From Perkinsus chesapeaki (Eukaryota; Perkinsozoa; Perkinsida; Perkinsidae): 35,624 nucleotides of DNA. The DNA lies in NCBI GenBank assembly GCA_013115145.1, contig JAAPAO010000369.1, forward strand, positions 1 through 35,624, in the 5' to 3' direction. Position 1 is the first letter of the stretch. Every line of letters begins with the position of its first letter. Below, in pieces: positions 23,879 through 35,015 of this stretch. The notes beneath the pieces are model-generated. The model had not been told where the DNA came from and did not search any database. It saw nothing but the letters and a program-made list of their open reading frames with translations. Position numbers and translations under genes: made by a program.

Positions 23879-24982
23879 TTAACCTTCTTTCGTCCTCACG
23901 TCGCTGACGCCTGTAGAACCTACCAAAACGACGGCACTAACATGCCATAACCGGACACTCACCGTAAAGAACGACGGCTCCGGCTGCTGCTGCTTGCTGT
24001 GACGGAGATGAAGCTTGCCTCTCCTTCAGCGGCACTAGTATAGCAAGAGCCGAGCCCAGGACCGCACAAAATGTCGGGACAGCTGGTAAAACATCGATAA
24101 TGCATTGAGAACAGGATTACTGATGAGCCCCCAAGTGACGGCCGTAATGATGCTGACCATCTTCCCTAGCAAGTAGCACTGGTCTACACCTCCACTAGGG
24201 AGCCTCCGGACAAATTCAAAGTCCTTTATAGCATCCTTAAGACTATCCGGCCAATCCCAAGCTCGAAAGGCTTCTACAGGCGATATGTCACTAATTGCTG
24301 ATGAAGGTACCGCGGGCCTGTCAAGAGCAGTCCTTCACATCAATACAACACCCTGCCTTCCTATCCAATACGTCCCGATGGCCAGGAGGACATACGAGCA
24401 CCTGCAACATACCTCAGCTAGCAATCAGGAGAGACAGCCACTACATTGAACACAGCAGCTCGATGAGAAACGCTCCACGGAACGATACCCGCCGAGCCCA
24501 GGCGGATACGAACATTGTAACTGGCAAAAACAGCCATCGCGTCACCACAACAATAACGAACTCCTCCAACGTCCCGAACTATCCATTCAAGCCATCTCCC
24601 CTCTCATTAGAGATCATCACCATCGAGCCCTATCACCTGGCCATCCTAGGACCACTGCTATCAGCAACCATTCTCTATATGGTCTGTTACAGTGCTCCTT
24701 GGCATCACCCACAGTCAAAGTGAGAACTACGATAATGGCAATGTCCACTACAGTTGCAACAACCATCATAGCAGCAACCGCCGTCGGGTAGGGAAGCACA
24801 GGCACTGCCGACGCCTCCACGGCCCGCTGCCGACAGGAGACCATTTAAGCTGGATAATCTGGCGAATAGCAGAGGGAGCAACGCAACAAGAAAGGAAGCC
24901 TCAACGTAATGGTAAAGATGCCGAACGTCGACGACAACCTTCTCATGGTTGCTCTCCTCATCGACTATGATAATGCTATATG
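23879..24982 (-). CDS. Multi-pass membrane protein of unknown family (5' end unresolved)
   Basis: Exons, 5' to 3': 24982-24842, 24804-24637, 24578-24445, 24401-24352, 24317-24121, 24082-23963 and 23919-23879. All junctions are in phase, with introns of 34-58 nt. Predicted spans: ASFLVALLPLLFARL, then AVAAMMVVATVVDIAIIVVL, then WLLIAVVLGW, then MVSIITAVTWGLI joined across an intron to TVPTFCAVLGSALAILVPL. A hydrophilic domain with WDWPDSLKDAIKDFEF lies before the last hydrophobic region. The tail is Ala/Gln-rich (QQAAAAG) and stops at 23879. Exons upstream of 24982 must exist, because the first exon here begins mid-codon; 25000-25550 (- strand) has several overlapping open frames I could not choose between. 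No family recognised. It ends about 120 bases before the IQ-repeat gene on the same strand. Confidence 0.65.
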
Positions 24983-25864
24983 CTACATAAGTACATCACT
25001 GCAGTGATGGCATCCAGCAGGGGTAGTAAAGAAAGGAGAAGGCCGCCTCTTCACGAGTGATGATGTTGCATGGTCTATTAACAAATGCTTGGTGATGGTG
25101 CCTATTGGGCTATCGAGCACCACATCCGTCCATCGCCTCCTCTTCCTGGTAGCCAACCACAGGGCTCGATGCCGCAGTAGAGGCCACACCAACGGAAATG
25201 TCGTCTCTCATGATAAGGCAGCAACAACCACCATCGCAGCTCCCCGGAGATGGGCAGGCTTTCGCCTGAGCTATAGCTCTCATCAACAACGGACTCGGTC
25301 CCATTTCGGGCCGCCAGGAGAAGCTTCTACATAACGACGACGACTCCTTGTGATGATGGCGCCCCTTGCCGTCCTCGACTGGGTGGTGCCCGCCTGGACC
25401 GCCAGAACCGCAACAACTACCTCGCCGAACCAAGGACGGAAAGCACGAGAAGCATGTCGCAGTAGTAGCAGTGGTGGTAGTCATCAGGCAAGCCAACCAG
25501 CCAGGGGACCACTGGGACAAACTGCAATTACCCAACTATTTACCAATACAATACGCTAATTAGACACAAGATTCGCATCATGAGTTCTTCCCGACAACAA
25601 CAGCAAGCACGAGAGCAAATCGATCATCTGGGCGAGCGCTACTTGCGCTATAGCGCAGCGCAAGATCGAAACTGCGTGAGCTAAGTCGATAGAACACAAC
25701 AATTGAGGGTAAGACATTATTTAGACATCGGGGCATGTTCGGGCTGAAGGAATTGAGGAGGTTGCAAGTTAAAACGCGAAAGCGATAGTTTTCTGGATCG
25801 CTCCAGAGTCATCGGCAGTGGGCCTTGTGGGTTCAAACGAAGCTCGTGCCACTGAGAAGGGAAA
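24983..25864. other. GC-rich region with probable 5' exons of the membrane protein
   Basis: The - strand is open in up to three frames between about 25000 and 25550. One frame encodes a run of basic and hydrophobic residues (RHRALWLATRKRRRWTDVV). Splice choices are ambiguous, so no exon is called. A palindrome, TGCGCTATAGCGCA at 25644-25657, shares arms with CTTGCGCT/AGCGCAAG (25642-25664). Confidence 0.4.
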
Positions 25865-27139
25865 TCAAGTGACTTGCGTATAACTGAGGGAGCTGCAGCA
25901 GCTCACATCCGCTAGAGTTTGGACACCCTTTTGTCGTTGGGCGTCCGTAACACGATGATGGTTATTATATAAAGTTTCAAAGCCGCTTCGAATGATGCCC
26001 ATGTGAGTGAAGGCGGGGGAGGACGGTTGCGGCTGCAGACAGACGACACAGTGACAACAGCCTCATCAAAACGCTTCTTACTAAATCCACGACCACATTG
26101 TCCCGCTCGAAGCTTTTGCGGATTGCCCCGAAGGGATCACCGTGGCCCATACCAGGTATCAGAGATCCCTTACTCATGTAGTCCTCGTAAAATATAGTAT
26201 CGCTGCTCAGAACGCCAAACCTGTCACATACCCTCCCCACCATAATACACCTCACCGCATCTTTACCGTCTCATCAACTTCTTTGATATAAGACCCGGGT
26301 ACTCATCATGTTTCCATTTAGGCATGATCCAGTAACCAGAGCCAGTTTTATTCAGACGTTTAGCAGCCGAAACCAAAGCTGACATCGACACATCCATCCC
26401 TAGTGTATCGGGCATTCGATCGGAACGGCAGGCTCGTCGAAAAAGCCTTACCCTTCGATGTGGCATTCCCCGAGTCCCCTTTAACTCGCTTCGCTAGCGT
26501 AACCGCCAAGATCGGTTCAGTTCCACCACCCGCAGTCGCCTTAGCCGCTTTGCGATCCTCGTAGTTTTCATGCCTATAGCGACCATGCCTAGCCCCCCAC
26601 CGGCAATAGAGATGGCTTTACTTTGACAAGGTTACAGTTGAGCCATGGGAGACGTTGTAGAAGTTGATGCCAACTGAGTTTATCTTCAGCACTGCGCCGT
26701 ATGCCGATATCTGCTGCTCGTTTATGGATATCCCTGTTATCTACCGACGCATGCATTCAGAGCCAACGGGCGGAACCGATGGCAGAAAACCGGCGCAAAT
26801 CATGTTACGGCGGACGAGGCAGATATGAGACTGCAGTCACTATGCAATCTACCCACCTCGCATATCTCCTCCTTAAAACTCTTCCTCCGTCTCCTCCTTT
26901 CCCATACGGAATCACTCTTGCCCGAGCAAGGTCCGCGGGCATCAGCGTCAAATCCCCAGAGCTAACAAGCTCAATCTGGACTACACTAGAGTCACCCAAC
27001 TCACCTCAGTGAAGCGGTCGAGCTTGAGCTCCGGCGGCCCTACAGGCATATTGTAGGGCACCCAAATGTAAAAACTATCGCCACTTTGGGGAAGGTAGAC
27101 GTAAACCCGGATAAGGTCATCAAGGTCGGCGCAGTTCAT
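25865..27139 (-). CDS. Orphan protein, 306 residues
   Basis: Seven exons, 5' to 3': 27139-27005, 26961-26857, 26740-26622, 26573-26452, 26399-26267, 26220-26082 and 26032-25865. All join in phase (0, 0, 2, 1, 2, 0) to 306 residues, a good internal check since no frame was forced. The start ATG 27139 gives an acidic N-terminus (MNCADLDDLIRVYVYLPQSG). A basic patch follows (WERRRRRKSFKEE). The centre has an Ala/Lys-rich segment, then SGYWIMPKWKHDEYPG, and later GMGHGDPFGAIRKSFERD. There is no signal peptide, membrane span or motif that I recognise. An alternative without the intron 26451-26400 keeps a frame open but is very Arg-rich, so I prefer the spliced form. Function unknown. Confidence 0.65.
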
Positions 27140-27677
27140 CTTTCGCCCCTGCTAGGTAAGGTCTCAAGGTGCTAACCATCAGCAACCCTTACCCTCCCTA
27201 AAGGGCTCCGAGACGGCAATGTGTCATGCGTTTTCATTGTCTTTAGTCTAATGAAGCCAAGGCCGCTTGGTCTCCGATAAGACTGTACAAAAGATCGAGA
27301 GTTACTCTAGTCATGCGACGGTTACCTGCTCAGTATCGTGAGATGTGTACACTGACGTGGTAGCTGTGGTTGGGCGTATGGAGGGGTACATGGATGACCT
27401 GGGATACTCGTCAGACTACGGCATCATTGCCGTCAATAGTTAAATTACGGTATAATATAGCCGCAATAAGAGCTTGTAGTTGGGAAATATTCTCGCGTAT
27501 CGAACGCGAGATCTCGACTGGTCTAGCCAACATAGTCGACTTTTCCGGCTAGCGAGATCGTTCGTTGAACGACTTCATAGAGTGGTTCAAAAAACCGTTT
27601 CGGAAATTTAGAAACAATACAATGAATGATTTAACCAAACGAAGAACGATTATGAAATCGCTTAACTCATCGGTGAC
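27140..27677. other. Unresolved region, open frames on both strands
   Basis: On the - strand, 27533-27420 reads a 38-codon exon starting with ATG (MLARPVEISRSIRENISQL) and could splice to 27363 onward. On the + strand, about 27350-27445 reads an equally coding-like stretch (GRMEGYMDDLGYSSDYG). Neither joins into a full gene model, so neither is called. Confidence 0.35.
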
Positions 27678-27848
27678 TCACTCGCCTGTCCGTTCGGTTT
27701 TCAGATTAGCCATAGCCAGCTCCTTCTCGTAAGCTATGCGCATGTTCTCTACCTGAGACGCAACAAGGCTACTGGGAGAGAGTACGGAAGGAGTAGCTTT
27801 GGCGAAGCTAATCTTCCTGCTCCATCAACCCTCTTTATAAGACCCACC
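27678..27848 (-). CDS. 3' exons of a small hypothetical gene
   Basis: Two exons, a first ending at 27848 (donor GTGGGT) and a last 27752-27678, join in phase and stop at TGA 27678. The first exon is open upstream to about 28030 and encodes KLLDNAALMVLKDELNISDE. The last exon encodes VENMRIAYEKELAMANLK, a likely amphipathic helix. No in-frame ATG is visible before the domain, so at least one 5' exon is missing from the model. A basic, Cys/Ser-rich stretch before KLLDN could be an organelle presequence, but that is weak. Family not recognised. Confidence 0.4.
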
Positions 27849-28351
27849 TGTACGGTCAAATCCTCATCACTTATGTTTAGTTCGTCTTTCAGAACCATCA
27901 AGGCAGCGTTGTCAAGAAGTTTTGACACGCGTGTGCAGTAACAACGCGACGAAAAAAGCGCGCGCCCTAAAAACCCGTCGGTGCTCAAATGCGTGTTTCC
28001 GTCATTAGCCTCATTTGTAATTAAGACAGCAGCTCATCACGGCATATTCATTTGTAGAATACTGTTCGATTCACAACTGTGTAGCCGGACTGGAGGCTCG
28101 GAATCAACCTTAAGATACTTCGGTTGACAAAAGAATCAGCGTCGGCTCTATTGCCGCGTTCAGCATGAAAATATTGTTGACGAACTCGGCTGTCTCCTTA
28201 TGTAACAGAGCCATACTTGAGTACCAAAGACACATGTCCGCTGCCTTCGAGCTCCGTATACCGTAATCGGCCAACTCATGGCGCTTTACGCTCGGTTTTG
28301 AGCAGTTCGTGGGACTTTGATTGTTTAGCTGTCCTTCTCCTCCTTTCCGCG
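27849..28351. other. Divergent intergenic region
   Basis: About 500 bases between a - strand gene and the + strand ankyrin gene. It should hold both promoters and the missing 5' exon of the - strand gene. No TATA-like element or other site stands out. Confidence 0.4.
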
Positions 28352-30271
28352 ATGACTTCTAGTCTCTTAGCGGCCCTTCAATCAGGTGGCGGGAACAAAC
28401 GACGATCCTTCTTCGGCGGAGCTATTGTACGTCACTTTCTCACTTCAACGCGCCAAGCTCGAAACTCGGGATCGGTCCGCACTTTTTCGAGGTGTCCTCG
28501 GGCCTTGAAGAAAGGGCTAGGGCGGTATGACAGAGTTGAATCGAGACCGATTACTGTGGAATTGATCTCTGCTAAAATTACGCTATCACACGACGTCACT
28601 TGTCTGTTGTTTTGGCGACACTCTCCGTACAGGTTGAGCCCACGCCGCCGAACCGTTTCCTAGAAGCAGCGAAAACTGGCGATGAGGAAAGCATAAAGAA
28701 GTTCCTCGAAGATCCGAAGCATAAGGTCAGCCTTCTAAGAAGCGCTCATACAGATCTTCGCAGATCGACCAGAAGGATCCAGCCGGTGTGACAGCACTGA
28801 TGCATGGGGCTAAAAATGGTCACCTTGGGGTCTGCCAGGTAAGAGGAGCTAGACGGCGCAGAAGGCTTCTACTTGCTGCCCTCAGTTGCTGGCTACTGGT
28901 GGAGCTAGATTCTCGACAAAGGATGATGCTGGGGAAACAGCTTTGATGAAGGCATCCAAGAACGGGTATCTGGAAGTGATGCAGTAACGTGACGCATAGG
29001 CACTGCTGTTGGTGATGGCTGCCGGTAGATTCCTCATTGATACGCAAGTGGAGCAACGCCGGAAGGCGCAAGTTGTCAGCCTCACCGGCGGCAATGACAA
29101 GCAGTCCAAGACCGAGCAAAGGCGTGTGGTGGACGCCACTGACGATGAAGGTAACTGAGTTTGAGCTTTGTGATTTACCGAAGGCCCTCAGGTGTGACGG
29201 CATTGATGAAGACGGCCGAAGCTGGGCAGTTTGAAGCTGTCGAGCTGCTGGTGAACATAGGCGCAAATGTGGCCGCTAAGGACGATGAAGGGTACGCTTG
29301 CTGTTAGGGGACGCTGTCTTACGGCTTTTTTATCAGATGGAACGTGTTGATGTGGGCGGCCATGGCTGGGCAGTTGCATATTGTGGAGTGGCTCATCACA
29401 GAGCAGGCTCAGGAGGCTGATTACCAAACAGAGAAAGGCGAATCTCCGCTTATGAAGGTGAGACCAAAACTGTCTCCTTCGGACGACGCCTTTGTGTGGC
29501 CAGGCGGCTGCGAATGGTCATTGGGGCGTCTGTAAGTTCTTGCTCGAGAATGGTGCCAAAGTGAACTCTCACGATCACGAGTACCAGACGGCCATCATGT
29601 GGGCGGCGGCCAGCGGCCATCTGCCCACTGTGAAGGTGAGCCGCCCAGGGAAGCTCCGGTGAATTGTTTTTTCAGGGATTGGTGTCGTTTGACGCGAAGC
29701 TAGACGTTCAAACAAGAACGGGAAAGAATGTGCTTATACTTGCGGCCACCTTCGGCCGGTTTGAGATCTGCCAGTGAGTCGCACTGATGACAAGGTGCTG
29801 GTTGTTGCAAGAATGCGCGGCACAGGTACCTGATACAGGAATGCTCCATGAAAGTTGATACGCAAGACAACGAGGGCTTTAACGCGCTCTCTGCCGCGGT
29901 TGTGGTAGGAGCGAATGACTGTCAGCTGTGAACGATGACACTTTTAGATTGACGACAACAGACTTTGCGAGCTGCTCATTAAAAGCGGATGCCCGATAGA
30001 GGCACACACCACTCGAGGCGAGACCCCTCTCATCCTCGCCGCTCGGCATACTGCAGCGGAGTGCGCCAGGCTGCTCATACAGGCGAACGCCAACCTGTAG
30101 CGGTCTCCTCCTCCTGCTGTATTTAAAGAAGTGAATGTGCCTTCTGTCAGGTACACACCGGATGAGAACGGGCAGACTGCCATGGACCACGCTGAAGGAA
30201 CATTGAACAGTCGACTGGTGGACTTATTCCGACAAGCTCAGAGACTCCAGCCGCACCCTCGGGAGAATTAG
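28352..30271 (+). CDS. Ankyrin-repeat protein 1
   Basis: Protein-interaction scaffold of about ten ankyrin repeats. Twelve exons: 28352-28426, 28633-28725, 28764-28838, 28886-28983, 29029-29150, 29192-29291, 29337-29457, 29504-29635, 29676-29773, 29826-29904, 29948-30096 and 30151-30271. They join in phase to 420 residues. Repeats show the TALMxAxxxGHLxVxxxLL pattern, for example TALMHGAKNGHLGVCQLL and TAIMWAAASGHLPTVK. Exons tend to hold about one repeat each. Between repeats 3 and 4 a charged insert (exon 29029-29150) lacks the ankyrin pattern. There is no membrane span, signal peptide or catalytic domain. It is paralogous to the next gene, with the same exon phases. Binding partners are unknown. 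Confidence 0.9.
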
Positions 30272-31105
30272 ATATCCATATATTTATACCATACCAACAC
30301 GGTGTTGTCCAACGATGTTCACTCTAGCGAAGACGAGTTTAGTTTTTAATTTTAATTAATTACCATCTGAATTTGGTAAAGTAATTACATTAATTTCAAC
30401 GAGGACAGAGGCACCACCAGCGTTGGGATATCTCATCTGATCGTCATGGCGTATAATCTCGTCTGTGTTAAGAGATGACTGCACTCGACTTTACGACACT
30501 CTGTAGGGCGGCGGACCTTTACGACTCTTCCTTCAATTCTCTTTGCTGACCAACGGGAGTAGTCGAGCACATGCATGTATTACAACACTCCTAGATGGTC
30601 ACAGAGCCTGATTGACTCCGGTCAAAGTCGACTGACGAAAGGTTAAGATGAGAAATGATAGACTTAGAGTAGGATATTAGAACAGCAGCAGACAAGTCGT
30701 CTATCACACTGCTATACTGGTACGAGCTGTCACTTTGCGGCCATCCCCCACGTCAATGCCAAAGCCACGAATCTCTCTTACCTTGTGTTAGCCCTGCCCA
30801 TTTTAGTATATAAGACTGCGTCTTCTGCCAAACTCTCCCATTTACACGAATCCAAAACGATGTCCCTAGCACCAGGGGGGCTGATGTGGTTCTGAACACG
30901 ACAGTGACGTTACGATACAGAAGGAACGCCTTGCAGTCTGAATACCTCGCACACGATGACAAGGAGTAATGTAATGTGGCATCCATCCAGCCTCGAGGAA
31001 ATACCGCTGAGCACTACTGTAGCGTGGACGCATAAAGCTTCCTTGTTGAGGAACAATCGCTGACACAAATGGTCCATTTCGCCCACCAGACTTGTTACGG
31101 CTACA
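30272..31105. other. Intergenic between the two ankyrin genes
   Basis: About 830 bases with no supported exon. An AT-rich patch at 30340-30395 probably marks the 3' end of the first ankyrin gene. Confidence 0.5.
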
Positions 31106-32773
31106 ATGACTAAGCCTGCTGTCCAACAACCGTCAGGAGAAATCGTGGATCACGAGCTGGACGAGAAGCAAGTGTCGGTAGAGTCCATTGAAGGTGGTGA
31201 CGAATACGATGAGTTCGTACCGCCTCCTTCGGTGATTGGCGGTCATCAAGTGAGAAACCGAGAGCAGCGGCACCTCTAGTGTAGTTGGACAGGCTAGGAT
31301 ACCGTTGATCACCGCGGCAGTTGAAGGGAAGATGGAAGAAGTTGAACATCTATTAACCTCTGGGAAATCTAAGGTTGGAGCGAGGACACAGCTCTGACGG
31401 CGGTTGGCATATTAGGTGGACGAAAAAGATTTTAACCGTCGAACGGCTCTGATGCACGCTGCTGCCAGGGGACTCGTGAACGTTGTTGAAGTCGGGTGAT
31501 GAAGACATGATCCGGATGGCATGGAGACTGTCAGGTGCTCCTCCGTCATGGGGCGAAGGTAACCGCCAAGGACCAGCGAGGCGAGACGGCCATCATGAAG
31601 GCTAGCAAGGGAGGACATGTCGACTGCATCAAGTGGGTCGCATTTTGGCTACTTTTCTATGGGATTCGCGCAGACTGTTGTTGGATGCTCAATTGAGAAG
31701 ACAGAGAGCATCGAGCACTGGGCTGACTCTGGAGGAGATGGCGGAGGTCACCAACTTCACCCTCTCGGAGAAGCAACGCATTCTCGATGTAAAGAATGAA
31801 GAAGGTACACGAGCTCCCACTTGCCGAATGCTACACGAGGATTCTTATCAGGTCAAACTGCTTTAATAAAAGCAGCGGAGGCAGGGTGCCTGGAATCGAT
31901 GAAGGCGCTGGTTCAGATGAAGGCATCCGTGGACACGCATGATGATGAAGGGTGCTGCACCTTACCATCGGCGTGACCGCTACGCCTCAGATGGAACGCG
32001 CTGATGTGGGCCAGTCTCGAGGGGCACCTGCCTGTGGTGGAATGGCTAGTAGAGGAGCAGCTGCAGGACGTCAACTTCGCCTCGGAGAAGACTTCAGAGT
32101 CTCCTCTCATAAAGGTGCATAATCTATAGGCGGAGTCATACAACTTGGAAAAGCCGTCATGTTCAGGCTGCCGTGAATGGCCATGTTGGGGTTTGCCGAT
32201 ATCTGATAAAGAGGGGTGCCAAAGTCAACCACCACGACTACAACTACCAGGACGCGCTCATGTGGGCTGCTGCCAGAGGCCATCTGCCGGTGGTTGAAGT
32301 ACTCACGGAGAGCCCGTCTACCTAGAACGTCCAAGCTTTGTAGTTGTTGCTCGGCCATGGTGCGAAAGTGAACCATCAAACCCGCACTGGTAAGACTGCT
32401 CTGATGCTCTCCTCCCTCTACGGCCACACTCATATCGCCAAGTAAGCGATACCTTCCGTGGAGCATGTTACTCGGATATCTTAGGTTCCTGCTGGACAAC
32501 GGAGCTAACATGGAGATCGAGGACGAGGACGGGTGCACAGCGCTCTTCTTCACCGTCGGGGTGGGCAGCAGGCTACTCGGGTGCAGGGCATATATCTGGC
32601 TGGGGTAGGCGGACGATCCAGAGACATGCGAGCTGCTCATCGAGCGTGGCTGCAAGATAGACGATAAGAATCATGAAGGTGAAACTGCAAGCATGCTAGC
32701 CGAGAGGGTAGCTGCCGAGAAGTGTGTAGAGGTTTTCGGGAGGCATACAGCTGAGACAGCTCAGGGCGCGTGA
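31106..32773 (+). CDS. Ankyrin-repeat protein 2
   Basis: Paralogue of ankyrin-repeat protein 1. Eleven exons: 31106-31249, 31293-31373, 31416-31490, 31535-31632, 31674-31804, 31852-31951, 31991-32114, 32167-32298, 32344-32441, 32485-32560 and 32609-32773. They join in phase to 407 residues. Exons 3, 4, 6, 8 and 9 have exactly the same length as in copy 1 (75, 98, 100, 132 and 98 nt) and all phases agree. The N-terminal exon is a different, acidic region (EYDEFVPPPSV). Repeats include TALMHAAARGLVNVVEVLL and DALMWAAARGHLPVVELLL. The charged insert after repeat 3 is present but diverged in sequence. It ends 93 bases before the ARL6 start, so the two genes are very close. Partners unknown. Confidence 0.9.
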
Positions 32774-32866
32774 CGAACATGATTATTGTGTGCTTCGCTG
32801 TCTCCATGGAATTTGACATGCGTTCCTGTGTGAGTGTATCAATTGGTTCACTTGAAGGATCCGGAA

Positions 32867-33629
32867 ATGGGGATCCTGCGGCGGCTATTCGGCGGCCTTC
32901 TTGGCCTGCGTCGAACAAGAATGCGATTTATAGTTGTGGGGCTGGACAACTCTGGCAAAACAACATTACTGAACCAGCTCAAGCCTGCCAAGGTCAGGCT
33001 GCAATGGGTACTCCAGTATAGCACACGTGCCAACAGGTATCCCTCGAGACGGTTCCAACGGTTGGGTTCAGTATAGAAGAGTTCAGCAATCATGGCATCA
33101 ACTTCTGTGCATTTGACATGTCCGGGCAGGGAAAGTATCGGAGCCTCTGGGAGCACTACTATCCTGACTGCGAGGTGAGAGACGGTTGCCTCTTAGGCTG
33201 AGGACCTCGAATCTTTCAGGGCATCATCTTTGTTATCGATTCGACAGATCAGCTAAGATTTGCTGTGGCCCGAGAAGAGCTGCAATCAATGCTGCAATCA
33301 GTTGGTGGGTGAACTCAACAGAGACCTTCGAGCCTCCGTCTCAGAGCTTGCCGCTAAACCCAACGTGCCGGTTATCTTTTTCGCCAACAAGATGGATCTA
33401 TCTGATGCATCAACCCTCGAGGAAGTGTCTGCTGCTGTCGGACTGGATTTCATGAGCTCTCATCAAAGGCCCTTCCACGTCGTGTACAGCTAGCGGCTGC
33501 CAGCTCTTAACAGTGATCAGAGCAACGCGTCTCAGGCGATGTTGTGCTACTACTGGTGAGGGAGTAGAGGAGGGCATCATGTGGCTTGCCGAGACAGTTA
33601 AGAGGAATCGATCACGACAAGTGAAATGA
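32867..33629 (+). CDS. ARL6: ARF-like GTPase ARL6 (BBS3)
   Basis: Small GTPase that recruits the BBSome coat for membrane-protein traffic at the cilium. Five exons: 32867-32992, 33037-33174, 33220-33304, 33345-33483 and 33536-33629. They join in phase to 193 residues (the family has about 186). Gly2 follows Met as in N-myristoylated ARF proteins. The P-loop is GLDNSGKTT. The switch I Thr is in ETVPTVGF. Switch II reads FDMSGQGKYRSLWEHYY, where Ser in place of Ala/Gly and the LWEHYY end are marks of ARL6. NKMD is the guanine-specificity motif, then CATTGEGVEEG. The short introns 33305-33344 and 33484-33535 must be removed; without the first, the frame seems to break. Its presence implies a cilium or flagellum. 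Confidence 0.93.
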
Positions 33630-34359
33630 AGTATATGCATGGCAATATGAAGAAAGTATTTCCAATCCACCTTTTATTGTCTTATTGAGTTATAGAAAGC
33701 TTCATGCAAATGCGAGAGTCGCTGTATGGTCCGCAATCTCTCACAGACGTGAAACGATATTGTAAAGCATCTCAAGTTGAGACTCTCAACCATGGGAAGG
33801 TTAGACCGTTCTTCTAAAAGGTTAAACCAAAAGTGAACCACGTCATTCCTTCATTATTCGAAGTACGTATCCGCTCGCTGTGAGTTTGCCACCGCAGTTG
33901 CTACTGTGAAGTGTCGTCGGGTGAACAGTCAGCGCTGGAGGAATCGCTCGGACACGAAGCCGTGCAGCAAACCTACCCTGTTGCTCACGAATCTTCCAGA
34001 GGGGATCTGGATTGTAGAAACAGGAGCGGCCGAGGCCGCTTCTTACGCGAGATCTACACGTTCGCTTGCGTGGGTAGCGGCATGCTGTCAGGCGTACCTT
34101 GCGCTGTGGGCAGCCGGGGTACAAACTCTGTATTACAGGTAGACGACACTCATGGATTGTCAAATTGTACAGAGTTGACGGCTCCTGTGTAGAATCCTCT
34201 TATTATGGATGCCAGGAATATCGTTTTGCTGGAGTTGTGGTTCGATTAGTTTTATTTGATCGGCTTAACTAAACTTGACAGAGAAAAGTGTAACATTACA
34301 ACTTAGTGAACATGGAGAGTAGACATCTGTACAGCAACATAAATCATGGCTCATGATTG
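33630..34359. other. Intergenic after ARL6, unresolved open frames
   Basis: From about 33830 to 34190 two + strand frames and one - strand frame are open for about 90-105 codons each. One + frame contains a hydrophobic stretch (WVAACCQAYLALWAAG). None has an ATG and phased splice partners, so no gene is called. Genes on either side converge here. Confidence 0.4.
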
Positions 34360-35015
34360 TTAACCGAATATCTTGCATAAAGCATCGTTGGCTTCTTGCT
34401 GTTTACGCCCGTCGGCGTTTTGGGAAGTCGCGTAGGTTTTAACAAGGAAGCTTGTGGCCTTGTCACACGTATCTGTTCTCTCTGGCAGAACGATATCGTT
34501 GAGACTATCTTGAATAAGCATAGGTACTCCATCTACAACTAGCCGGCCACCCTTACTGACCCAATCAGTCATCTGTATCTCCCTCCCCTCGTCATTCGGG
34601 TCGGGCCTGTACCTACACATCGAGCAAAAATATATACTACGGCAAGAGACCTTTGACATACCCAAGATATTCCGTGTACGAATCCTCCTCTCCACCGTCC
34701 GTAGGCATGGTTCTTATTACAGCGTCACACCGCACATAATCTACAGCCAACCTGCCGGGCTTACTCTCCGAACCGGATTGCAGCCATATGGCCCAGCGCC
34801 CGGTAGGATGTTCACCATCCATAGAGCACTATAATGACAGATGAAATTTAGGAATGTATCAGCGCAGCATAGCCTACCAGCTGCCATTCCCTTTCATGAG
34901 GGGAGATGCTTCTCGTAATTTTGAAATTGCCCTGTCCACCAGCGGCAGCGATAACGGCATCGACAAGGAATATCATGAGGATGCTCATTGTCTTTCTGAG
35001 GTTAACGTTATGCAT
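34360..35015 (-). CDS. Small secreted orphan protein
   Basis: Three exons, 5' to 3': 35015-34878, 34828-34662 and 34612-34360. They join in phase to 185 residues. The N-terminus has a basic n-region (MHNVNLRK) followed by a hydrophobic core (ILMIFLVDAVIAAAGG), a clear signal peptide. A start at the later Met (34988) would also give one. The mature part is hydrophilic, with only a few Cys and segments such as TDWVSKGGRLVVDGVPM and LNDIVLPERTDTCDKA. There is no membrane span after the leader and no motif that I recognise. It may be an extracellular or vacuolar protein of a lineage-specific family. The function is unknown. Confidence 0.72.

Noticed and set aside
27330-27445. Plus-strand gene reading GRMEGYMDDLGYSSDYG
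   Set aside because: The - strand is equally coding-like at the same place, and no phased exons complete the + model.
33260-33345. Apparent frameshift in ARL6 after EELQSMLQ
   Set aside because: A 40-nt GT-AG intron (33305-33344, donor GTGGGT) restores the frame and gives the expected spacing to the FFANKMD motif.
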